This document shows positions 33,101-46,146 of a DNA stretch of 64,000 bases, piece after piece. The translations under genes and the position numbers were made by a program. This DNA comes from Symsagittifera roscoffensis (lineage: Eukaryota; Xenacoelomorpha; Acoela; Convolutidae): the NCBI RefSeq assembly GCF_963678635.1, contig NC_087063.1, positions 18,771,814 to 18,835,813 on the forward strand, in the 5' to 3' direction. The stretch's first letter is position 1; each line of letters opens with the position of its first letter. The notes beneath the pieces are model-generated. The model was not told the origin of the DNA. It ran no database searches and saw only the letters and a list, made by a program, of their open reading frames with translations.

Positions 33101-34269
33101 CAGTTCTTAGTGTTAATTGAAAGCATTATTTAAAAAAAATTATGGACCAAGTTAGCGCGCGCGCGGAAGGGGGGTATGTTAATTTGATATATAATCATCT
33201 ATACTTGATATCATAATAGAACGCATAATCAAATTGAGTCAATTAGTAAATCGACTAAATTATGCAAAAATATCCATCGAGTGTTGTTGTGTCCTTCTTT
33301 GAAAAGATGTACTACTGCAATGGAGATCTTATTGCACTGTATTGTACGGTGTTTATTTGATAGTATTGATTGATTATTGGGCTTGGACACTCGATCCCTA
33401 AGTGCAAACACACACACACAGCCTCGCTATTCCCGCTTGAAAACCTCAGAGGCGAAATTGTACCATGTTGAAAAAGAATTGAAACAACCATCACCTTTTT
33501 TGTTTTCCTATGCTATAGAACATGTAATTTCTACCAACTACACAATTCTATTTTTTTCTCCCTATTTCTTGTGTATGAAGGAATTTTCTGATTAACTTTC
33601 CAAATCAGACCAAAAATCACCGCTACACCGAAATTTTGTGATCAAGTGAACTTTTGTTACTCAATTTTTTTGCGTAAATTCAAATTGAGCTAAAACTGAT
33701 TAATCCATTTTCTGAGAAAAAAAAATAGATTTAACATAGTCATCTGCGAGCTATGCGAGCACTGAAACGAAATAGGCGGAAAACTGAAACCCTAGAGAAC
33801 AAAATTGGCTAGCAGATACACGGCTTTATTTTCAATTTTTTAAGGAGTTTTGTGGACTGAAAGCACAATAATTTATTTTTGTTTTCAGATTCAACTCTGA
33901 AAAAGACGTTTCAATGCTTCCTGGAAGCAAGGTTTGGCCCTTTAAATCAATTCTGGCGTCAATAAGTGATCAAACTTCGAAAAAAAACCATGCCGTGTAT
34001 AAAAAAAACTAACTTGACCTCTATTTTCTTTATCTAACATCACCATTGGAAAAAAGGTTTCTGCAAAAGTTTCCATCTGTTGCGGACACAATTGCGAAAC
34101 ATAAACATACATATGTTAAAAAACCTCGAAAATGGTTCCAAAAAGTATATCTAAATCACTCCATAAATTTAAAAATTTTAATAATTTCGCTTGAAAATAA
34201 GATCGAAAGTATTTGGAATCAGCTTCACTTACATTAACACCAATATGGTGAATTGACGTCAACATATTT
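30148..34269. other. Long non-coding interval (4.1 kb)
   Basis: No exon with acceptable splice sites and domain content was found. 32080-32400 and 32760-32900 are less AT-rich than the surroundings. The frames across them (32028-32228, 32717-32902) have no recognisable features. A (CA)n of about 12 bp is at 33408. 30480-30560 resembles the end of the GTTCCGACC family (GTGTTCGGAAC). Confidence 0.4.
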
Positions 34270-34600
34270 TTTTCCGGGTTATGGGGGTTTAAAGATTGCA
34301 ATTTAGGCCAACTTGGGACAATTAACGCGCGATATATTTCGCGCTATTAACGCGTAAGAAATCGTTCCAATTTGGGTGAAAGAAGCTTACTTGCCATAAT
34401 TGATTTTTTACTAGGAGCAAAATTTATCACTTCGTACTTTATCTGGCGTGAGTTGGGATGATTTTTACATTAAAAAAAAACGTTTTTTTAGTTCATTTTA
34501 TTTTTATTACAATTTTTTTCATGTTATCACTGCTCCATATACCTTAAAAGGTAGTACGAATATTCAGGGCTTTGTCCTGATACGAGCAGGCAGTCTTGTC
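34270..34600 (-). mobile_element. Family A hairpin element, copy 10 (truncated)
   Basis: Starts inside the element at TTATGGGGGTTTAAAGATTGC. It keeps the CGCG palindrome (ACGCGCGATATATTTCGCGC) and ends with CAGGGCTTTGTCCTG and AGTCTTGT. The GTTCCGAC half is lost. Near the end, GAGCAGGCAGTCTTG contains a small duplication. Confidence 0.8.
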
Positions 34601-35518
34601 TATGTTTTCTAGACGCAAAAATATTAAACATTTTAATTTTCCTAAGCTATCATGCATCAAAAAAAAGAGTACCGTTTTGTTTTGTGAAAAGTACAGAATA
34701 ACCCAACCACAGCAATCGGTGCGTGAACAAGGCAATTAAAAGTTGCTAGAAAACGATTCAATTTGCTTAACTTTTCTTTCAAAATTTTTGAAGGCGTTCA
34801 ACACTGCCGAAGCAAAACAGTGCCGAAACTGAAAAGGTGTTCAACAGTGACAAATATTGAGGATATTCGATTTCGGTTGCGAATTGTTGACAATTTGTTT
34901 GCATACTGTTTTTTGGAGCGAAACCAAGAAGGAAATTTGACAATCTTCCTGAGTTAATTGTTTGTTCAAAAAACCGAATGACGCCGTGCTTGGCGAACTT
35001 TTTTGTTTAGCAAGCGGCATCAACCAAAACTGCCATTTTTGATTTTTCAATTTTCGTCGATATAAATTATTTTACTTGTCAGTGATTTGGCATCTGTAAA
35101 AAAACTGTATTCAAAATAGTTTTTGGCCCAGTCGAACTTCTTATCGGCACTGCTGTACTTCGGCTCTGGTATACTGCCCCAATTTATGGAAAACTTCAAA
35201 ATACTTTGATATTGATTTGAGCACGGAAAACAATTAGGAGTCCCATTGCGGAGAACAACTGCAGAAGCGTTACAACACCACTTGCGATATAATGACGTAC
35301 AACACCACTTGAGCATAATTACTACAGAGGCGATGCAACACCGTTTGAGATATAACTAACGCAAAAAGAGCACGGCCTGAAAACAAATGCTATAAAGTCG
35401 AAAAAAAATTGTGTTTATCTCGATAACGTTCCTGAAAAGCATGATTGTTAGCGTTAAATCATAACTAAGTACAATTTATCGAGCAGCACCTAATCCGAAA
35501 ATACGTAGCTGATATCAA
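34601..35518. other. Non-coding interval
   Basis: No supported exon. The frames at 34763-34957 and 35047-35316 have no domain or splice support. Confidence 0.4.
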
Positions 35519-35860
35519 AACAAGACTCGTATACCAAGGCAAACAATGAATTTTCCGACTGCACCTTAATCAATGTCGATTTGTTTTTGGGAAGTGGAAA
35601 TGATAAAAATCTATAAGTTTTGGAAAATATCTAAGATCAATTGTGAAAATTTGAGTCGCAAGAAATTAATGCGACCGATTAGCTAGCCTCATTTCAGTTT
35701 GGAACGATTTATGGTGCGAGTAAGTTCATCGCGCATAATAAACGTTACGCTCTCTGTATTTTGAAAAAAAATCTTCGAAGCGCGAATAATTTACTCCAGA
35801 ACATGGACAAATTAGCAATTTTCCTGGCAAAATGTATTGGCAAAATTGCCGTTTCTTAAC
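35519..35860 (+). mobile_element. Family B element, truncated
   Basis: Begins ACAAGACTCGTATACC and shares GCGACCGATTAGCTAGCCTC, GGAACGATTTATGGTGCG and GCGTTACGCTCTC-like blocks with 28045-28830 and 48914. It fades after ATGGACAAATTAGCAATTTTC. Confidence 0.6.
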
Positions 35861-36639
35861 ACGCTTTTTGGAGTCCTACATACAATTCAAATGACTTCTA
35901 GAAGGTATTACACTATATATCCTAATTCTAAGAACCTGATGTATATAACAAAGTGACTTAAAGAAAAAACGCAGGGTCAAAATTGCTTCCGAATTTTTGA
36001 AAAGTCTGGAAGTTTGAAAGACGCTTAGTGTTTTGTGGGTAAGATATCCTTTCGACTGTCTCTCATCATCTGCACGTGAATCAAAATGCCACCCATAAAA
36101 ACGTTATTTTCTGAGCCAAAAAATGCCGAAATTGATTGAGGCAATTATAATTTTTTGAAGGTTTCAAAAATTGTTTTCAACTTTTTCTCGAAACAAACTG
36201 ATTTTTTGTTTCGTCTGAATCTGATTCTTTGGTTTTTAATTTAAAAAAAAAGATTTATATACGGGTTAGTTGGCCAATTTCAACTAAAGATGGTCTTAAT
36301 ACCTTACCTTGTAAAAACTATTCTTGTAAAACTTTTGTGCTGATATTTTATTAGTCAATAAATTATTCCATCTATGATCATATATGATTCAAAGCTGACC
36401 AACTCTGACTCAGATTTGATCATGTCTATTGAAAAACTGTATGTAGTTCCACCACTTTCAATAATGCTAAGGGCTATTTGGTTCATGACCAGACCTGTTG
36501 GGGGTATCTAAAAAGTGAACAGCTCTGATTTTGCACACAGAGACGAAGCGGAAATTCGCATTACTTGCAATACAACACAGTCATAAAACATGAAAAACAA
36601 TTTAAAATGTCGTAAAAACTAAATTAAACAAATTTTTTC

Positions 36640-38110
36640 CATAACTCGATGAAAGACACTTGGGGCTCAACTAAAGCTGGATGCACGCGTTCGAGATTTT
36701 TTTTGAATTTGTTGTGCTCTTGCGGTACGAAATGTGTAATTTCACAAGTTGAACTTTGCCCACAACCTAAGCTGTTTCTCTACTCAATTAATTGAGAAGA
36801 ATGAAACTTTGATATTTTGGAATTTTCCTAGAAACATAAAACTTCTATTACCAAAAAGAAGTAGCCGCTTCTGCAGAAAAAAACTTACGCAACTTTTTTT
36901 TCGATTGAAATTTTCAACTCAGATTTGATTGGGTAGTTTTTAATAAAAATTTAAAAAATTCTAAGAGATGGTCAAGATTCAAGAAGTAGACTTTCCGAAA
37001 TCAGTAACTTTTATCTGCTAAAATCAAGTTTGTCGGTAAAAGTTCCCAAAATTGGGTTTCTCGATGAAATGCAATATAAGAATTGACCCAATAATTTTTG
37101 AGTAAAGTCACAAAACTTCCAAAAACGGTCGAGTTTTCAAAAGTGTCACTTTTGCGTCAATTAAAGCTATGATATCAGATTTGGCAGGTTTCTTCCGAGA
37201 AACGTAACTTTTTGTTTCCAAAAGTTTGCGAGTAGCCGTCCGTTTATGCAGAAGAAATTCGCTCTACATGTAATTTCAGTTGAGCCTAAAAACTCAGGTT
37301 GGGAAGAGTAGATCTCGGGAAAAGTCAAAAAGTTTCAAAAAATGGTCCAAAAAAAAACTTTGACTTTTCCGAGTGCCATGATTTTTCGGGCTAGAAACAA
37401 TTGGGCCTAGTCGCGTATTTCCCACATACCTATCCTTGAAGTGAACCCAAAAGAAAATGCTCAAAAAATTGACTTTTCCGAGGGCGATTGTTTTTTGTGC
37501 AAAAGTATTTGTAGCAGAAGTGATTTTTCCAAGCTGTAAACACGATTGATCCCAAAAACCCATGTTTGGCAGGGTAGTTCTAGAGAACGGTCAAAAATTT
37601 CAAAAAACGGTCAAAAAATCCAAATTTTGTCTTTTTTTTAGCCATATTATTTCATTTGAAAAGTATTTGAGCGTAGTCGCATATGCAAAGAGCTTTCCAA
37701 TACTATTTTTTTGGATTGAACCCAAAATATCAAATATAGGCGAGTTTTTTTGGTAAAAATCAAGAAGAAAAGGCTCAAAAATCAAAACTTTGACTTTTCC
37801 GAGGACGAAAATTTTTGGCCAATATAAATTGTGAGTGGACTCAGGGAACTTTCCCACTACAGGTTATCTCCATTGAACCTACAACTTTAGGTTTGGGACG
37901 TTAGTTTTTGAGAAAAGTAAAAAAAAATTTAAAAAAACGATTTAAAAAATTAAAAACTTCAAGCTTCGCGTAATCATTTTGTGCGTTAAAAAGCTTGGGC
38001 GTAGCCATTTAATAAAAAAAATTTTCATTTCTGTTTTATCGGTGAAACAGAAATCTCAGATTTGGTTGGTAAATTTTTGAGAAAGCAATAAAAAACCAAA
38101 ATTATCGGTC
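36640..38110. repeat. Highly diverged tandem repeat, ~160-200 bp period
   Basis: Recurring landmarks in the same order are AGTAGCCG or AGTCGCGTAT, a CCCAAAAA or GAACCC block, TGG(T/C)AGGGTAG or TTGGTAGTTTTTGAG, GTCAAAA(A)TTTCAAAAA and TTTGACTTTTCCGAG. Instances of the AGTNGC landmark near 36860, 37211, 37410, 37672 and 37992 are spaced at about one or two periods. Units differ strongly, so this is an old array. Frames within it (37294-37857) are not genes. Confidence 0.5.
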
Positions 38111-39292
38111 AAACTTTCCACCCACGGACTTTTTGGAAGTGATAAAGCAAAAAGAGCAAAAATGGAGACCCACAAGTGTGTAGGCGGGTTTTCTATAAAC
38201 ACCCCCCATTTTTTGAAAATCGATAAAAACAATTTTGAGAAAAAAATAAACTTTTGCGAAAAGTGATAAAAGTTTTACCAGGCGTCCCAAAAAATAATAA
38301 AACACCCATTCCCAACATTTTCATTAAATCTGTTTTTATCGAACGGGAAATCTAGGCAAACATGCCAAAGAAGACATCTTAAATTGAAAGTAGAAACTGA
38401 GCATTTTAAAGAAGTTGAAACAAGGCCGACAATTTTTGAGCATCAGTTGAGCCGATTAAAAAACTGATTTTGTAAAATTTTTTTAAAGTTTCATGTCCCC
38501 CTGAAACTACTATGTAGAAAAATCAATCGCCCAGTGGTAAATAGTAATTTAGTACCCTCTAATAAGTGATCCAACTGATTTTGTTGGGATAGTTGTTAAC
38601 CCAAAAAAGTCTACATTCCGATTTGATAACGCTTGCTAATCGCAAGCGTAATAAAAACCTCAAAGCGAATCGCATTCCACCCACCTCCATTTTTTTTGGT
38701 TAAGCGTTGGATTCGATTTTTACAGGTGTGGGTAATCTTACAGCAAGCTATTTTAGCTTTGTACGATCTGGGCTTCATTCAATTGGATTGTGCCAGGGGC
38801 TATGGTCGTGTCAGATAAAAGAAGGAAAAGTCAGTCATTATTTAATTGGGACGAACACGACGGGCGGAAAAGAGAGCCGGTTGAATCGCAGCCAACAATT
38901 TATACGAAGCGGTGAAATACAAATGGAAAATTCTACCATGCCTCGGTCGAGATGCTAGTCATCTTTCTGGCTGATTAGACCAAAATTTGATATATTTTTC
39001 TTCATTTCTGATTTAATTTGGTAGTTTTAGCTTTCTCGTTCAAAAAATCAAAATAATTTCGTATTTGTTTAAACCAGTTTCAATATTGTTCGAATATGTG
39101 CATCACGAAAATATTTTTTGACCAGTTCGTCAAAAATGGGCTTCATCCTCTCAGACCAAAAAAAATGTGGTTTGTAATTGAGTCATTTTATCACATGTGT
39201 TAAATGTTTTAAAAAGTTTTTTTTAAAGCTTTTAGAAGATAGGTGCGAGAATGGAAATTGTAAAGAAGAATTTTTAAAACAGACATTTACGG

Positions 39293-39910
39293 TTCCGACC
39301 ATAAAAACCACCTGCGCATAACAATATTTATTTTAAGCCAGATTCGTTCGAAGAAATTTATCCGGCTTATCCGGCTTAGACTGTTTGTTTCGAGTAACGA
39401 AGAAAATGACGAAAAGTTTATGCTTGCTTGGGGAACTTATTTTTATTCAGTTTGATTTTTCTAACTACCATTTTTGACAAACTTTTTTTAGCATCTGAAA
39501 GAGCTGGAGCTCAAGTTTTTTTTATTTTCGATAAATTTTTCTTCAGATATGGGGGTGTAAAAATTACTAACTTGGTCATTTTGGATGAAGATAAAAAAAG
39601 ACACAGCGTGTGCGGAATGAAAGGAAGAGAAACATTTAAACGAAAAATAATTCAGTTTTTTTAATGATTTTTTTTACAATTTTATCTTCAGCTGCCGAAA
39701 AGACTGGGCTTGCCAAAAACACCAAATGGTTTGCCGAAATTCAAATTGCTTTAATCTTTAAAAAGACAAAAAGAACACCCAATATTTATCTCAAACTATG
39801 AGCTCAACATATCAATAGTTTTCAAATCATATAAAAACTCCCCTCGAAAAAGGCTAGAGAAAAAACCATCCAGTTCACATATACTCCGTCACTTTCTCCG
39901 AAAGTCAGAT
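39293..39910. repeat. Mosaic of old GTTCCGACC-family and family A/B fragments
   Basis: GTTCCGACCATAAAAA at 39293 resembles the inverted end of the 24710 element. 39427-39600 follows a reversed family A half (ACTACCATTTTTGACAAAC, ATGGGGGTGTAAAAATTAC). 39840-39910 ends with CCGTCACTTTCTCCGAAAGTC, a family B right end in + orientation. Boundaries are approximate. Confidence 0.4.
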
Positions 39911-40527
39911 GATTGAATGGAAATAAGGGTTGTCCAAATTCAAAAGATATTTTACCAATTTTAGCCATTAAAATTAGTAAATTTCTTGGATTTGAAACTT
40001 GCCAATTTGGCCATGTTCTGTACTAATTCATGCAAGTTTTAAAGACCCATTTTGCATGTAAAATCTTTGGATCAATCGTACATTTTGGAAGCCTCATTTT
40101 GGTTAAAACTAGGAGAGGGACAGAAAAGTTAAAGAGAGTATTGTATCTCCTAATTAACCAATTTAATTATCATAGTTTAAAAAAACAATATGGATTTTTC
40201 AGGGATTGAACAAGGACGAAAAATGGATTTTTCAAAAATAACTTTTAGGAGAATATTATATTACCTAGTTTACCGATCTAATTATCATAATACAAACAAC
40301 ACGTCGATTATTTGATTTTGAAGCGTATATCTAAATACAATTTGTATGAAAAGTTTTTAATTATTTTTTTAAATTAATTCCGCATATCGCGTTTGTTTGA
40401 AAAAGATTTTTTATGCAGAATTATATTTCAAAATGAGTAGATGCTTAACGAGGAGATTCGGTTGTAGGTCACTCAAGTTGAGGTTGTACGGTTGATCCAA
40501 ATAATTTTTTTTCTGACTTCTCTAATC

Positions 40528-40740
40528 GGAACTTTTTTGACTATTTAACAAACCGTTGTGACGATAGTTTTTCATATCATCAGAAAAAGTTAATGTTTTG
40601 ACTTGACAAGCAAAGCGATTTTCTACCTGTGATTTTTGTTCGTATGGAAGTTTGAAAGTTGCCAACTTTGTCACTTTTACCGTCCCATTAAAGTAACAAA
40701 AGGCGAAATTAGTTAGCATGAATTGAAATGAGGCCAATAA
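40528..40740 (-). mobile_element. Old family A fragment adjoining copy 11
   Basis: TTTTTTGACTATTTAAC, CATATCATCAG, ATTTTCTACCTGTGATTTTTG and GAAAGTTGCCAAC follow the order of a reversed family A left half, with many changes. It runs directly into the younger copy at 40741, so the young copy inserted at or next to the old one. Confidence 0.4.
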
Positions 40741-41263
40741 TTGTTCCGACTTTCGATACGAAAGTGACGGAATATTTGTGGTCGAGTTGGGTTTTTTTTT
40801 CTCCAGACAAATTTCGACTTTTTAACTTGCCAACTTCGACGAAATTTTTTTTATATCATTCATAAAATATTGTTGTCCTGAGCTTAAATTTGAAAAGATA
40901 TTTCACCTGTGATCATTTTTCGTAGAGCTATGAGGGTTTAAAGATTGCCATTTGGGCCATTTTGACCAATTTGGGACAATTAACGCGCGAAATATTTCGT
41001 GCTATTAATGCGTAAGCGGAGATTTAATCCGTCTTAGAAATCGTTCCAAGTTGGTGGTTGAAAGAGGCTTATTTTCTATAATTGATTTGTTACAAGAAGC
41101 GAAATCTATCCTTTTGTGCTTTATATGGCGTGTGGGGGGGGGGATAATTTTCATACAAAATTTCAAATTTTATTACATTTAATTTTTATGTTATTACTGC
41201 TCCATAAACCTTAAACGGCAGTCGAAACTTTCAGGGCTTTGCCCTGATACGAGCAGTCTTGTT
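40741..41263 (-). mobile_element. Family A hairpin element, copy 11
   Basis: Complete: TTGTTCCGACTTTCGATACG to CAGGGCTTTGCCCTGATACGAGCAGTCTTGTT. The core CGCG palindrome reads ACGCGCGAAATATTTCGTGC. A G9 run occurs near 41140. Confidence 0.85.
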
Positions 41264-41828
41264 TTGTTTTGTTAATACACTGCCAAAATACATCACTTTA
41301 TATTTCCTATAGCGTGCGGAGCCGAAGAGAGATAAAAACATAATTATTGAAAAAATTAACTAATTTTCTTAGAAAATTTACAAAGCAATCTAAACATTCA
41401 GGGCAACACCTTGATAAAAGAAGCCTGGCTTAGCTTTATTGTACGGACATTGACATATTTGAAATGGTAAAAAAAATTGTCAAAAAATATAGTCTAGCAC
41501 GTTAAAAGGGTAAGAAAAAAAATTCTTGCGAGCATATAAACTCCATTATTCGCCTGAAAAATGACTAAACATAGCTAGCTATTTTTCAAATCGCATAAGC
41601 AGTTGAGATCAAAAAATAATTGACAAACAATACAAAAAAACGAAAAAAACAATACTGTTTGATTAGTTAGTTGGAAGTGTAAAAAACACGACGCTTAGCT
41701 TTACTGAAGAAGATTAGCTTACGTAAATTATTTTAAAAGTATCTAACGAATAATATTAACAATTTTCTGCTATTTTCGCAAGTAAGAGATAGTTAGTTTT
41801 GTTAATCCTACTTTCGTATCGAAAGTAA

Positions 41829-42302
41829 TTGTTCCAACTTTCGTAACGAAACTTACGGAATATCTGTGCTCGGGTTGGTTTTTTTCTTCAGACAAATTTC
41901 GAATTTTTAGCCAGCCATTCCTGACGGAATTTTTTTGTATCATTCAAAAATGCATTGATGTCCTGAGCTTAAAATTGAAAAGATATTTCTGAGGGTTTGA
42001 AGATTGCCAATTTGGGACAATTAACGCGCGATACATTTCGCGCTACTAACGCGTGAGCGGAGATTTAATCCGTCTCAGAATTTGTTCCAAATTTGTTGGA
42101 AGAAGCTTATTTGCCATAGTTGATTTGTTAATAGTAGCGAAATTTTCCATTTTGTTTTTTTTTTTGGTCTCAAAAAATCTCAAACTTAAAAATATACAAA
42201 TTTGTAAAAAAAAAAAATGCTTTTTTAGTGTTATTACTGCTCAATAGATTTTTAAGGCAGTCGGAACATCCAGGCCTTCGCCCTGATACGACCAGTTTTG
42301 TT
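41829..42302 (-). mobile_element. Family A hairpin element, copy 12
   Basis: Shorter copy with internal deletions. Immediately before it, 41808-41826 contains ACTTTCGTATCGAAAGT, the right-end hairpin of another element, so this is a second example of end-to-end insertion. The distal hairpin carries a mismatch (CAGGCCTTCGCCCTG). Confidence 0.8.
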
Positions 42303-42559
42303 ATTTTTTTGAATTTTCACAGATTTTTCCGCGCGCTATTTTGGCTACCATACAACGTTGCCACCAAGCATGTAAAAAACATAAAATTGGATATCGTATA
42401 TTGAAATCTGGTTGTACCCAGATCGTTCCCAGTACCCATGTTTAGAAGTGATTGCTGTACTTTGTACTAGTTGTACTAGTTTTTTTCTGAACCAGTAAAT
42501 TCTTTTTGTTAAATTTTTGATAGGGTCTTTTTTACTTTAATTACAATTTAATGACGGGC

Positions 42560-42906
42560 GTCGACAAAACTGATGCCAATATATAACTTTCGAAAATTTT
42601 GACGACCTTTTTTTAGGTCGACCAAATTGATTTGTTCATCTCTCCTAAAGCACTAAAAATCGTTGTTTTGGCCCAATTTTTGGGCCGTTTTGGCCGCTTT
42701 GACTACTTTTTTGACTACCTTTTTTTTAAGGCCTACCAAATTGACTTTTCGAGCTCTCCTAAAGCACTAAATGTTCGTTGTATTGGCCAAAAATGGATTT
42801 CTTAAAGGTTTCAAAGGGGGACCCTTTGAGTCGACAGGCGGTCGAATCCCTGAAGTAGACGTCCGCCCCCCCCCCCCCCCCCCTCCCCCCGCCTAAATCT
42901 GCCCCT
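42560..42906 (-). mobile_element. hAT-like MITE (CAGGGGCGGAT family), copy 4
   Basis: Contains GGTCGACCAAATTG, TCTCCTAAAGCACTA (twice) and GGGACCCTTTGAGTCG, and ends ATCTGCCCCTG at 42906. It has a long C-run at 42866-42890. The internal ~110 bp appears duplicated. The left end is not well defined. Confidence 0.55.
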
Positions 42907-42907
42907 G

Positions 42908-42958
42908 ATATATATATATATATATATATATAATACTATATATATATATATATATATA
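42908..42958. repeat. (TA)n microsatellite
   Basis: About 50 bp of alternating TA interrupted by ATACTA, directly adjoining the end of the hAT-like MITE. Confidence 0.9.
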
Positions 42959-44180
42959 TGTAAAAGAGCAGCTGGTGCATATAGGGCTTTGCTGAGTTAA
43001 TGGATAAATGTTAAAATAGACGATCACCTAACTTTCATCGATTTGGGTTATTTTCAAGAACCTCCACATTACATTCCATTATGAAAACTTTTTGCGTCGC
43101 AAAACTTCTTCCATGCTTTTTGTTTTACAGTGTTGGAGAGCTACAATCAACTCAAGTTTTCGGAACAAGGGACATGAGGCACTCTTTAATACTATTTTGC
43201 CACAACCATTGTTTTGAGTAGACGAAACCTAAGTTTAGTAAGAAATAATATATAACAATCCTAACGCTCATTTATACCAGTCAGTTACGAACTTATGTTC
43301 TCGTCAAAACAGTTATTTATCTGTCAAAACTGTCCAAAGAACATTTTCTACGACTTCTCAGAAAGGTTAGTGTTTTAAAAAGCCGAAAATACGGGCTCCT
43401 TCTCGACTATCTGAGCTCAGAAAATTGAACTGCTCGGGAAAAAAAAACGTTGCCTATCGTTTATTTGAGGTGCTTTTCATGAAAAAAAGGTCAAAAGTTT
43501 TGTTGTACTGGAATCAACAAACTAATATCTTGTGAGCAACTGAACAACAAATAAGCAATCTGAATTGCAGATATAGTACCATAAGAAGAAAGACCTTGCT
43601 GCGGAAATGAGCAGCTAATAAAAACACGATTGAAGAGACGCAATTTTGTCACAAAGAGGATAATTGCAGTAATTGGTAACAAGAAAAGTTAAACTCAACC
43701 AAATATACGTTTTCTTTTTTTATGAAAAAATACTTTTAATCTGTGAACCGCAATGATAGAAATAAACAACAAAAAGTGTAGAGCAAAAATACTGAAAGGA
43801 GCAAATTTGTTTCCTTTTGTTTCTAAATTTCCGTTAATAAGAAACACGTTTTATCACCAGAAAAAACTGATCGAAATCAAACGAGATTTAAAATTGCATA
43901 GTTTTCCTTGCGGCAATCTACACCCTTTGCCAAATTGAAGTGCCCGGTTTGAGAATTTTTTCAACTCTATCAATCAGTTTCAACTCTATCAATTTTCTTA
44001 TAAAACGGCCTAATTGAGAAAAAAAGGTATAACAACAACGCGCACCAAATCGATTAAAATTGATGTTCAGCTTAGCTACGGCAGCGCTGTTTGAGCTTAA
44101 GCCTACTCTCTAGGCTCGTCGTAATTCCTGTCGATCTCATATTGAAAAAGGGAGTGTTGTCTCTACCCGTACCTAATAAA
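42959..44180. other. Non-coding interval
   Basis: No exon, RNA gene or element recognised. Confidence 0.4.
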
Positions 44181-44184
44181 TGTA

Positions 44185-44870
44185 ATAATTCGGATCTGAA
44201 GTAATCTTTTTCAGATCTAAATTTCAGATCTGAAATGAGTTGTGAAATGTTAAAATAACGCATGGATACTTTGGAAATGTATTGTTTCAGATCTAACTTC
44301 AGATCTGAAATTTTGCTTTTCTTGGTTATTGTTTCTGAAAAAAAAACAATGATTCTGACACAATGTTTGCTAATTTTGTACTTTGTATTTGATACCTTCT
44401 GCTGCTAGCAGAAACTCAGCAAAATCTCCAATGGAATACTGTCAAAAAATATTTTCGCAAGCATGAGATAAACATTGGAAACGCATAGGTAGCTCATGAT
44501 AATAAAAAAATTGATAGGTCTTGTAACAGTTTTTGAACTTTTTATCGTCGTTGAAGAAGAAATTTAGTAGAAAAAAACTGTTTGTGAAATTATTTGGAAG
44601 TTTTTTTACCGCTAGTTAATTTAAACATAATTGTCTAGCGCAGAAACATCATAAAATAAAAACTCAATTGTGTGCTCGAAATGCATAAATTATAATTTGA
44701 CAAAAGAATTCTCAGATTTAATTTCAGATTTGAAATTTTTTTCCAAGGTTATTTCAGTTCCAAATTTCAGATCTGAAATTTTCAAATTCTTATCAAGATA
44801 TAAAATATAGAACTTAAGATCTCAGAATCAACTAATGTATGAAATAAAGAATTTCAGATCTTGCACAGAA
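44185..44870. repeat. Cluster of TTTCAGATCTGAAAT palindromes
   Basis: Perfect or near-perfect copies of TTCAGATCTGAAA occur near 44190, 44210, 44223, 44287, 44301, 44767 and 44860, with variants such as TTTCAGATTTGAAA near 44723. The spacing is irregular, so it is not a simple tandem repeat. Confidence 0.65.
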
Positions 44871-44997
44871 AATCCCCTGGGTATGGGTAGTTAATTTAGC
44901 GTATGCTTAAGCGTTCATTATAGGATTGAGTATCCTTTAATAATAAGAAGTCCGCAGCTTAAGAAAATATCATAGAAATTGCGCCGCATAACGGTAT

Positions 44998-45068
44998 AGT
45001 TCCGACTTTTGAAGAAAGTGAGAAATAAAACTGCCAGGGGCGGTTTTTTTTCAGACCAATTTTAGAAA
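44998..45068 (-). mobile_element. Family A/B terminal fragment
   Basis: AGTTCCGACTTTTGAAGAAAGTGAG followed by CAGGGGCGGTTTTTTTTCAGACCAATTTTAG matches the GTTCCGAC end and the GGTGGGTTTTTTTCTTCAGACAAATTTCG block of family A. Confidence 0.5.
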
Positions 45069-46146
45069 AATTGGCTGCGTATGGGTATCGATCCGGAACT
45101 CTTGTTAGACCCAGTCAGGGCGCGAGGTTTGCGTCAGTCTTTTCTGCTCTCTGCTGTTTACAATTAATTTTTACTACACGCTTACACCTCCATAAAATTA
45201 TATCAAATTACGCAATTCACATCTAAATTAGAACCTTTACCTACTTCATAACAGTCACTCGTATATGATATTTTGCTAAAAAATCACTCATTTGAAAGCA
45301 TTTGACTTTTTCAATCAGATTAATGAAGTGTTTCAACTGAAGCAAATCAAAAATTTCACAAACAACTACGATGTGGTTTTTTGGTCAAGTGCACTACCCC
45401 TGAACTACTAATTACTAGTTAAGAATCATGGAAATATAATATTGCAATCACAAAAATGAGAAATGTACGTTCTCTTAGATAGAATTTTAAATTACCCATA
45501 CTGACTGGAAGTACGTGACAGATACACTAGACCAGAGACCTTAATGATTGAAAAAAAAGAGAAAATTAAAAAATGCTTCATTCATTTTTACGATATACTC
45601 GACCTGAAAAAAAAGGCTAAAAAATTTGACTCAGATAAACTAAGTTTGTCATTTTGTGAGTGTTTATTGGACAGTGCAACAATGCCACAGTACAACAGTG
45701 CCAAAATGTTGCTCTGCATACTGTTTTTACTCCTCACAAATCACTGACATATAATTATACTCAAAATGACGGAAAGCTGAAAGGACAAAAATGACCATTT
45801 TAATTTACATCACGTGTTTACCGGACAAAATTTCCCCATGCGCAGCCTCATAAATTTTTATGAACGATTAAATAACTCAGTGAATTTGTAAAATTTTTGC
45901 TCGAAACAAAACAGTTTTTACGCTAAATTGACAGCAATTCACAAATAGAAATCAAATTTCTATATGTTGGCATTGTTGATCAGGTTTGCAGTTTCGGCCT
46001 CAAAATACTTCTGCACCGTTGAACGCCCCTGTCATTATACATACGTGTATATTAGAGAGAATAGTAATTTTCAACCAATAGCGTGAATAATTCCATTTTC
46101 CAATCGCAATTCAACCGATAGCTTAGATCACAACTAACATTCTTTT
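45069..46146. other. Non-coding interval
   Basis: 45070-45140 is GC-richer and contains GGTATCGATCCGG, weakly like a Pol III B box on the opposite strand, but no tRNA cloverleaf forms. Frames at 45544-45747 have no domain. Confidence 0.35.

Noticed and set aside
38633-38958. Exon-like segment after TTTTTACAG reading VWVILQQAILALYDLGF
   Set aside because: Only one plausible acceptor, an early stop and no recognisable domain; left unannotated.
45075-45135. tRNA or tRNA-derived SINE suggested by GGTATCGATCCGG
   Set aside because: The B-box match is poor and no acceptor or anticodon stems can be drawn.
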